From Stenurella melanura (lineage: Eukaryota > Arthropoda > Insecta > Coleoptera > Cerambycidae): DNA of 64,000 nt. The stretch spans positions 56,701,795 through 56,765,794 of the forward strand of contig OY757309.1 of assembly GCA_963583905.1 (NCBI GenBank), given 5' to 3'. Positions 55,720 to 64,000 of this stretch are shown here, one piece after another. Both the position numbers and the translations under genes were made by a program. Each line of letters begins with the position of its first letter. The first letter of the stretch is position 1. The notes under the pieces are model-generated. The model saw only the letters and a program-made list of their open reading frames with translations. It made no database searches and was not told the DNA's origin.

Positions 55720-58700
55720 ACAACGAGCTCCCATGACAAAGAAGGTACTTCATTGAACATCTCAAATTTACCTTAAGGGTGAAAATGGTTGCAAAATATG
55801 TAATTATATTACGCCCGCCAGACTATTAAAAATTTGTCATTTGTTATTATAATTTTCGCAAATACAAAACGAAGAGTATATTGCATTCGATCGGCACATT
55901 TCTAAAACCGGTAATATTACTCGTAGAGAAAAAAAAACAATATGTCCGTCTGTCTGTCTGTCCATCCGTCCGTCCGTCCATCCGTCTGTTTGTCCGTCCG
56001 TCCGTCTGCCTGTCTGTCTGTCCGTCACGTTTCTTGTAAGCACGATAACATAAGAACTAAAATTGAAATTAGGACAGTAAGTTAGTGTTAGCTAGATGAA
56101 GAACCCAATTATTATTTTGAATGAAATCCATCAATAAATAAAAAAGTTATTAATTTTTGAAATAGAAAAAAATATTTTTTTTTGTAATTAAACAAAAAAT
56201 GTTTGAAACTAATATCATTTACAAAAAAAACTGCGAAGAGTATCCTATAGAATGTGCAACAATTATATAACAAGTGTAGTAAATCGGCGAAGAGTATAAT
56301 GGTTAGCTTGTCAATTGTTATTTTTTATGAATTTTTGAATTTAGCAAAAAAATTATTCTATTTTTCAAAACACCTGCTTAAAATTTTCGCAATTTGTGGT
56401 AAATAATGAACCGTTTTTGAAACAATTTATCTGTCTGATAATTTTTGTTACTTAATTAACTTCTGACAGACCTTTTGCTATAAATTATTTTTTTTATGAA
56501 AGTGTACTTCATAACACCTTGATTTTCGTTTTAAAATGAAGTCCCTCCTATCTATTACAACTTGTCTCGCTGACAATTTTTGTTAATTAATTTTGTTGGA
56601 ATTAATTTTATATGCCCAGCATCAATGCATCCGGATCAATCACTGGCATCTCATACACCTCCTTAAAAAACAACTAGTGCAGTAAAAAAAGACCAAAAAT
56701 ACTATGAGATATGCATAGTTTTGTTAGAGCAATTTTATGTTTTTATACCTTCTGGGGGTGAGGAGTATATATATCTGAGTTTTGACCTTCCAAAGCTTAT
56801 TGGCTTTTTTATAAACAATTTTGTTTTTGGACGCTGTTTATTTAGGTAAAAAGGTAAATATCTCCGATTCTAGAGGTCCAATCGGAACAAACAAAAAACC
56901 AAAAACCGTCACTATTAAAATTCCAACAAATCTGCGTTGGTTTGGGGTCATTTGAGTACGTACATAACGTACAAATTAGAATAAACTGGTTAAAAAGCGG
57001 GTTTAATGGCCAGGCACGTCAAGAGTTCCGAAACTTTCACAAAATATACCTTTTGTTAAAAACAAAACACCCTGAAATTTTGGTGTCCAAATATTGAACC
57101 TCGTGGACACAAATTAATTTGTTATCTGAAATTTGAATTGCCCGCCATTTTGTGTCATTAAGTCTAAAATGGATCATTTTCATTTCAAAATGTAGATCTG
57201 GACGCCAGCTTTCCGATGACATTAAATGCAATTTTTTTAAAGTCATTTTGGCCACTTTTTTGGCATTTATTTATAAACCAAATAAACAAATGGATATTTT
57301 CGGCAATTTCAGGTAGACGCAAATTAACTTTCTTTTTTAAAATTAAAGTTCTCGGAATTCTCTTCCTTTTGCCAAAAAAGTGGCCAAAATTACTTTCAAA
57401 TACATTTTTTTTAATCTCGTCGGAAAGCTGGTGTCTATATCTTCATTTTGTAATAAAAATGATCCATTTTGGACTTAATGGCACAAAATGGTGGGCAATT
57501 CAAATTTCACATAACCAATTCATTTGTGTTCACAAGATTCAATATTTGGGTACCAAGATTACAGTGTGTTTTGCTTTCAAGACAAGGTATATTTTCTGAA
57601 AGTTTGAAGCCGATCGGAACTCTAGACGTCCCTGGGCGTTAAAATGAATAAAAAACGCTTTCCAGCCAGTTGATTTCATTTTGTACGTTATGAACATACT
57701 CAATTGGCCCAAAACCAATGCGGATTTGTTGGAATGTTAGTTGCGAAGGTTTTTGGTTTTTTGTTTGTTCCGATCGAACCTTTAGAACCGGAGATATTCA
57801 CCTTTTCACCTAAAAAAAACACTGTTCAGAAAACAAAATTGTTTATAAAAAAAAAACGCAGTAGGCCTTGGAAGTTCAAAACTCAGATATATACTCCAGG
57901 TGTTACCCCAGAAGGAATGAAGTCATGCTGTTACAAAACTATGCACATCAATGTGCTTTTTTTTACTCCACTAAACTGAAATTTAAGATCTCTATGCATA
58001 AAAACTTCTGTCTTTGAAAAAAATGTGGTCGCGGCACTTAAGAAATGAAGTCTGCCGTAGTGAAAAACATTTTTTCGCTGACAGATCAATAAAAAATTAA
58101 GGTGGTATTTTGACGCGACCATTGTAAAAGCTTATTTAAAAAAAAACGTCACACTTAAAAATTAAATCTGACATGGTGAAAGACATTTTTTCGATGACAG
58201 ACAAATTTTTATGCATGGATATCTTAAAATTCAGTTATTATTTTTTTTTAAGGAGGTGTTATGAGATGCCAGTGATTAATCCTGATGCATTGATGCTGCT
58301 TATTCAAAATTAAGTCTGACAAATTAAATAACAAATATTGTCAGCCACACAAGTTGTAATGGATAGTAGAGATCTTAAACTTCATTTTAAAATAAAATTC
58401 AAGGGGGTGTTATGAAGTGCACTTTTAAAAAAATAATTTATAACGAAAGGTCTGTCAGAAGTTAACTAAAACAAAAATTGTAAGACAGACTTTTTAAACA
58501 CTGGTTAATTATTTACCTACCACAAATTGCGAAAATTTCAGGTAGATGTTTTGAAAAGTTGAATCATTTTTTTTTTAACTAAATCCAAAAATTCATAAAA
58601 AATAACACATGTTTTACTAGTCTGGGGGCATAACATGATTTTTATATGTTTCGCAACCATTTTCACCTTTTTAATTTGAGGTGCCCGATGGGGTATCATT

Positions 58701-58720
58701 TTTGTCATGGGAGCTTGGTC
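55720..58720. mobile_element. giant foldback element with nested repeat
   Basis: Left arm 55720-57265 (with an insertion at 55832-56318) is inverted at 57370-58720, with a spacer of about 104 bp. The outer ends share GAGCTCCCATGACAAA, and the inner ends share GGCCACTTTTTTGGCA. The right arm has about 250 extra bases at 57975-58235. Open frames within the arms mirror each other and have no domain. Arms differ at roughly one base in seven to ten. Confidence 0.8.
55832..56318 (-). mobile_element. dispersed repeat family, copy 2 (nested)
   Basis: The minus-strand counterpart of the repeats at 27500-27962 and 61937-62270. It is flanked by TGTCATTTGTTATT (about 55836) and TGTCAATTGTTATT (about 56312), a likely 12-14 bp target duplication, and it interrupts the left arm of the foldback element. 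It includes a (GTCC/GTCT)n microsatellite at 55942-56026. Both ends carry a TATACTCTTCG motif. Confidence 0.7.
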
Positions 58721-59670
58721 TACTACGTCACAAGAATCGTAATAAACACAATTATTTCCATACCATGTCTAGGGAAATATGTTTAGATGTGGTAACGTCA
58801 TTGTTCATGTGATTCGTTGAGATATTTCGCGATTGGCGATGTTAATATTTTCCTCGAGAAAATTCTCGAAAGAATTTACTTAATGTAAATTTGAGAATAT
58901 ACAGTACTAATTAATAGAAAAAAAATCTGGGGCGGCAAAATTTATTTTTGCACAGGACGGCAAAAAACGTAGGCACGGCCCTGATTACTACCTACCATTT
59001 ATGGTGATGAATTAAATAAATTAAAAAATAATAACTAATGTACTGGTTATTTACAGCATTAAGTGGTTACTTTGAATTTGACTTAAAGAAAAATGACCAT
59101 GGGATGACGTAATGCGCCGCCATACCTGTTCCAAAATGGAACTTGTACCGAGCGCATCTCCTCTTTAGTCATAGTATCATGATCCGACTGCATGTGCATT
59201 GTGCATATCTTTAATAAGTCGCCGTTGCCAGCGTTGGCGAGTTAGTTGATATATTTCCCCAGACCCCTTATCTAATTTACTTCCTACCGAACTTAATAAT
59301 GTAAAATCGCAAAGTTTCAATGAAACACAGTGTTTGTTGCTAAAACTTTGAATTAATTTCTTTCAGCCACAAGATTTATCTTTGAGATTATGATATACAG
59401 GTTGAGTTACTAGTTCGTGGAGGGTCAATATTTCTTCAACCATTTGAAATTTGAAAGATATGTCGGAGAAAAATCGAAGGACATCAAGAGCATATTTTTA
59501 AATCTAAGGCTTAAGGGGTGGCAACTCGGGTGGCAAGCTAACACTTGGATTTTTTTAATGCAGCTACCAACATTTTTTTGTGTATTTATATTTGACTCTT
59601 AATTCTTTATCTAGGCATATATTATTTTTAAACTTACAGTCCGGCGTGGCCACGTTATTTCATTTTTTCT
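58721..59670. other. intergenic with a possible hAT-type terminus
   Basis: Around 58931-58985 the complement reads CAGGGCCGTGCCTACG..TTTTTTGCCG, a sequence typical of DNA-transposon ends. The partner end was not found. No gene supported. Confidence 0.35.
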
Positions 59671-59679
59671 CAAGGTCGA

Positions 59680-59900
59680 ACATAATTCTGCAGGGTATTA
59701 TTCAGAATGATTCAAATTTTTACATTGTCATAATTCATTTTTTTTTCATATGCACACCCTATATGCTTCCCTTAAAATATTTCAGCAATCACGATATCTC
59801 ATAGTAACTACTATTTTCGAAGATTTTTGAGAAATTCAAGTAAGAAAAAGTACCTGCTTTGTTACTGTGGATATCAACATGTAATATTTGAAGTAAAGAC
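59680..59900. repeat. dispersed repeat shared with 48530-48735
   Basis: Carries TTCTGCAGGGTATTATTC..GATTCAAAT and TTTTTGAGAAATTCAAGT in the opposite order from the copy at 48.5 kb. Confidence 0.45.
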
Positions 59901-60041
59901 ATACAGGGATATAAAAGAAACGAGTTACTAAAACATCATGTAGGTTTAAGAACAATTTTAAAACATGCTGTACCTAATGAGACATATTCTTTATAGGAAA
60001 TTGCAAACAGCAGAAAAAACTGTATATGAGAACTAAGAGAA

Positions 60042-60528
60042 AAAACTAAAATGAATTTGTCTTTCTTAATGAACAATTCTCATTCTAACACTAGTTCCAC
60101 ACAGTCCCCTACGGCTATGCACAGTAAACCAGTATCCACATAACCCCCTACGGCCATGAAGATTCAGTTAAAATGAGAGCAAAGGCCTAAAATGAATTTA
60201 TTTACATACCTCGACTTTTGGAAAATTTTTCATTCAAATGGATTACATTTTCATGAAATCTATCATTATGTTTCTTGGAAATGCTTAGCCTTTGAAACGT
60301 TTTTCGCCCTTACTCTGGAGCTCATCAGAAAGGCTAAGCATTTCCAAGAAACAGAATTGTAGATTTCATGAAAATGTAATCTATTTGAATAAAAATTTTT
60401 CCAAAAGTCCAGGTGGATACTGGTTTACTCTGCATAGCCGCAGAGGACTGCATGGAAACTAATGTTAGAGTGAGAATTGTCCAATAAGAAAGACCAGTTC
60501 ATTTTAGGATTTTAGTTGCTAGCATAAC
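60042..60528. mobile_element. foldback element
   Basis: Arms 60042-60295 and about 60330-60528 share AATGAATTTGTCTTTCTTA-like outer sequence, CAGTATCCAC, and TTTCTTGGAAATGCTTAGCCTTT at the loop. The left arm has about 55-90 extra bases, a local duplication around CCCCTACGGC (60109, 60149). Its flanks (59985-60041 and 60531-60640) match the ends of the 697-bp insertion at 9600-10296, so both belong to one wider family. Confidence 0.7.
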
Positions 60529-60640
60529 CAGAATTCAGGTTATCGAAAGAATGCAAAGTTGTAAGTCCATAATTCTACAAATAGTTTTTCTTTTAGTTCT
60601 CATGAATAGTTTATGCATGCGCAAACAAAAAATAATTCAC

Positions 60641-61936
60641 TTTTAAACATGCCACACCTGATATAAAATTTTTATCCGAGACATTTTTTTAAATTTCAAT
60701 CGGCTGACCCTGCTTACTTCAGTCGCTTTTGTATGTAATAGTTCTAGGTGATTTTTTTCCCGTAAGCCTTAATTTAGGTGTCCAAAAAGAGATGTCTGAG
60801 GATGCAGAACTCACAAAATTGCAGTCTGATCGATTCCAGTTCCTCCCTACGCTAAAAGTAATTTTACAATTGTGCCTCCAGGTGGAACCAATCTGAACAC
60901 GCTTACCAAATTAGAACAAAATAAATTGATCCAGTGGTTCAGCCTTTAGATGCAATAAATGCGGCAGACATTTTGTTAAAATCACTTTTTGTCATGGTCT
61001 GAAGTTCAACGGAATATATAAGGAAGTGTGCAATTCTGCAAGAATAAAGTAGATATTTTTTTGAGAGGAGATTAAATATGTTATAGGAAAAATATGTTTC
61101 TATTGTCAATGAAAGTTGAAATGGGTGAACCTCGTACCTCAAAATTGATGTTTTGCCATAATTATGATTAAAGTAGTTTTACAAAATCAACCAAAGTGTA
61201 TAATAGTTCATTGAATAACATAATAACAAAATATGAATAGAGATATTACTATATATATTTTCCTCCTAGTACTACACATTTTCGATCTGTTTTTTAAATT
61301 TTCTGTACACTGATTGAATGGCATCCTTATTTATGTCGGTTCTTGTTTCCATAATTTTCTCACGGTGCCTATATCAGTAGTAATTTTATGTCTAGTAGTT
61401 CTGTATGTCACTATTGGAGGCAAACGATTATTGTAAAGATCCTTTCATTAACTTTTTCCTTTATGGGTGTGTTAATTATGACACGTTTGGATTTCATATC
61501 TGAACTTTCATTGACATTAGAAACATATTTTTCTGTAACATTTGCAATCTCCAAAAAATGAAGTTTTGCAAACTACACCTATTTTTAATGTAGTAACACA
61601 ATAGAACCAAACCTTCCACTATACTCAGAACAATATAGAAACGAAAATGAACTAGTACTTATATTTGCCATAGCTATTAAACAAGATAAAACTTTACTCT
61701 TACTAAATTACCAAAACTGCAAAATATAGCTTAAACATCTTTGATATAATAATGACCAAAATTATACAACTTAATGCCTCCACAGATAAAAATAGTGAAC
61801 TAATTTTTTTATCTAAAAACGAAATTAAAAGTGGATGCATCTAATTCCAAGAACAGAAATTTATATAATAATAAACCAGAAAAGCACAGATCTTAAGATA
61901 GAAATAAAAATGCTACAGAGAATACATAAAGAAACA
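60641..61936. other. intergenic, no gene seen
   Basis: AT-rich sequence with no supported frame, RNA gene or repeat. Confidence 0.35.
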
Positions 61937-62270
61937 AGCTAACCGTTATACTCTTCGCCGATTTACTACATACACTTGTTATATAATTGTTGCACATTCT
62001 ATAGGATACTCTTCGCAATTTTTCCTGTAAATGATATTAGTTTCAAACATTTTTTGTTTAATTGCAAGCCAAAAAAAAATATTTCAAAACTTAGTAACTT
62101 TTTTTATTTATTGATCGATTTTGTTCAAAAGCAATAGGGTTCTTCTTCTAGCTAACGCTAACGTACTGTCCAAATTTCAACACTATCGGACTTTTTGTTT
62201 TTAAGTTACCGTGCTTACAAGAAACGTGACGGACGGACAGACAGACGCACGGACGGCAGAGTATAATAAT
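61937..62270 (+). mobile_element. dispersed repeat family, copy 3
   Basis: Starts ACAAGCTAACCGTTATACTC, like copy 2, and runs through ATTCTATAGGATACTCTTCGC and AAGAAACGTGACGG to a short GGAC/AGAC microsatellite (62228-62258). The tail seen in copies 1 and 2 is missing, and a tandem array follows directly. Confidence 0.75.
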
Positions 62271-62279
62271 GATAGCATA

Positions 62280-63075
62280 CCTAGGGTCATCCAACTTTCG
62301 ACCAGATGTGTCCCTGACAACGCCATCTATCAGCCACCCCCAAAGTACGGAACCCATATTTTCAATTATGCTTCAAACGGAAAAAATCCGCCAAACTCGA
62401 ATTTTCGTTTTTGCAAAAAAATTGTCTTGCGCAACTTGCTCTATGCAACCCCCGTAGTCTCATCCACTCCCAGAGTGCGGAACCTATAGGTATTTTCTGT
62501 TATGCCCCCAAACGGGACAAAAAATTCAAATTCGAATTTTGCCTTAGGATCGCCCGATTTTTCAATAAATGTGTGTTGCACAACGTCCTCAATGAAACCT
62601 CTATAGTCTCATCCACCATCGAAGACGGGAACTTATATTTTTATTTATGCCCCCAAGAAAAAAATTCCCTAAAGTCGAAATCTCGTGTAGGGTTACCTAA
62701 TTTTTTCATTAATATATTTTGCACTAAGTTCCTTTCGAGGCCCCCATAGTCTCATCCACTTCCGAAGTGGAGAACCCATGTTTCCCGTTTGCCCCCGGAC
62801 GAAAACAATTTGTCGTAATTTCGTTTAGGGTCATCCAATTTTCGACTGATAACATCCTTTATGCAACCTCCTTAGTCGTAACCACCCTCAAAGTGTGAAA
62901 CCCATTTTCGCTTTTGCCCCCAAACGAAAGAAATTTGCCAGTCAAAATTTCGTTTAGGCTCACCCAATATTACCATTAATATGTCTTGCACAACGTCCTC
63001 TATGCAACTCCCATAGTCGCATCGACCCCCAAAGTGCGGAATCCATATTTTCCCGTTTATCCCTTTTTCGGCATC
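62280..63075. repeat. tandem array, about six units of 126-149 bp
   Basis: A TAGTC(T/G)CATCCAC-type marker falls at 62455, 62604, 62747, 62873 and 63014, with a weaker first copy near 62315. Each unit carries AAAGTGCGGAACCCATATTTT, TGCCCCCAAACGAAA, AATTTCGTTTAGGGTCA and TCTTGCACAACGTCCTCTATGC variants. Units are diverged, so the array is not young. Open frames within it are by-products. Confidence 0.8.
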
Positions 63076-64000
63076 GATCTTGATCCATCAAAACTTCAGT
63101 CACATATGATAGGTTTCATGTGATTGAGTGTAGAAGCTATGACTTTTTTACATGAATAAGGAAACCTATATTAAACTGTACCTACACAACTATAACTATA
63201 CCTGAAGTATGTGTTATTGTTCACGCCACATTCAAGGAACTACTGTTATGGGTGTATTATTAGTGTAATTGCTTTCTTTGTAAGTTTTACATTATTTATG
63301 TATCTAGTGTATACTTTTCAATAAATAAAGTTATTATCATTTAAAGCACTTTTTCTAGGTACCCGACTAAACCAGAATACACATAGTCTGTTCGTAGAAA
63401 CCCAACGAAAGGGTTTAAGCAACAGAAATTGTATATATGCTGAGTTACGTTCCTACATCCTCTATATTGACATAACTGAGTTTAATACTTTACTACAAGA
63501 ACTAAAAATATAAGTAAATCGTTTACATTTCGCGACTTCACTATATTGTCAAATACGGCTACTTTTTTCGTAACTACGTATCAAAGAAGTGGCCGGCCGT
63601 AATTCTTGAAATATTAATAGGAACAGCGCCGATCGATCTAGCCCATAAGAAATAGCTCAGTTAATATTTAAGTAAGGTGGCCTATGGCTCGCGGACGTAT
63701 GTCAATGATCTCCGTTCTTATATGCGCCTGATATGAAATCGTGATCAACAAATCTGAGAATCTAGAAGGCCAACTTAGGTCGCTCGAGTGTTAACAGTAT
63801 ACAATAATCTGCGATGTTTTTACCGAAACCATTTGTTTTGAGTACGCCAACAAAGTATTTGTTACGTAAACATTTATCGCGGAATTGTAAATATGTACTA
63901 AAATTACAATCAACTCTGCATTTGTAGTCTGATGTCTGTTTTTTTCTAAATTGTGAAGTTCTTTCGATTCAGATGTAGTTTAGTAATGCATGCTTCATTC
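63076..64000. other. intergenic, no gene seen
   Basis: AT-rich sequence. AATAAATAAAG at about 63320 could be a polyadenylation signal of an unseen transcript. A patch with CpG words near 63590-63710 has no exon signals I can support. Confidence 0.35.

Noticed and set aside
57216..57599. 127-codon frame in the giant palindrome, with a mirror-image frame in the other arm
   Set aside because: Arises from the inverted arms; no domain and no consistent protein between arms.
62280..63075. CRISPR-like array
   Set aside because: Units are about 140 bp and diverged along their whole length with no unique spacers; the context is eukaryotic.

Overview
This is AT-rich eukaryotic DNA, most likely from an insect. 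The evidence is spliced-looking exons with GT/AG borders, tRNA- and 5S-derived SINEs, Ty3/Gypsy and pogo-type elements, and an arthropod-style repeat content. No bacterial operon or complete conventional host gene is visible. The window looks like intronic or intergenic sequence built from layers of mobile elements, with two short GC-rich segments (about 26704-26794 and 51762-51868) that look like coding exons of a host gene or genes. Species cannot be told from what is here.

Layout. 1-9162: a Ty3/Gypsy element missing the start of its 5' LTR, with an intact gag, an intact pol and a near-identical 3' LTR. The gag-pol junction carries a textbook -1 frameshift site (G_GGA_AAC) followed by an H-type pseudoknot. 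9541-11685: an old hairpin element broken by two later insertions (9600-10296 with a 12-bp target duplication, and a TTA-flanked PIF/Harbinger-like MITE at 10683-11577). 11701-20197: a non-autonomous LTR element with 2435-bp LTRs that differ at two positions I could find, a tRNA-Lys-like primer site, an ATTT target duplication and only a gag remnant plus a protease scrap inside. 20198-28323: diverged repeats, SINE pieces, a GC-rich repeated block, a foldback and a candidate exon. 28324-31385: a complete pogo-like DNA transposon with an intact 686-aa transposase, TA target duplication and about ten copies of a subterminal motif. 32502-35971: three consecutive palindromic elements, one with arms of about 1.04 kb. 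37.7-43.7 kb: LINE fragments (one nested inside a 2.2-kb TIR element) and a THAP-domain fragment. 45345-48525: a 3.2-kb element with arms of about 0.8-0.9 kb that encloses a decayed gene with PIN/FEN-nuclease-like acidic motifs, itself split by a tRNA-SINE. 49.3-50.45 kb: a 5S-rRNA-derived SINE and a decayed Tc1/IS630-like transposase. 51.7-55.4 kb: a second candidate exon, a hAT-like MITE and a LINE RNase H remnant. 55720-58720 and 60042-60528: more palindromic elements, one with a nested dispersed repeat. 61937-63080: a third copy of that dispersed repeat running into an array of about six units of about 140 bp.

The elements that look capable of recent movement are the Gypsy element, the pogo element and (in trans) the non-autonomous LTR element. 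Most others are fossils whose nesting gives a relative insertion order. The most unusual items are the frameshift pseudoknot, the long-arm element carrying the PIN-like gene, and the unusual density of very long inverted repeats. All calls are from reading the sequence; no database search was possible.
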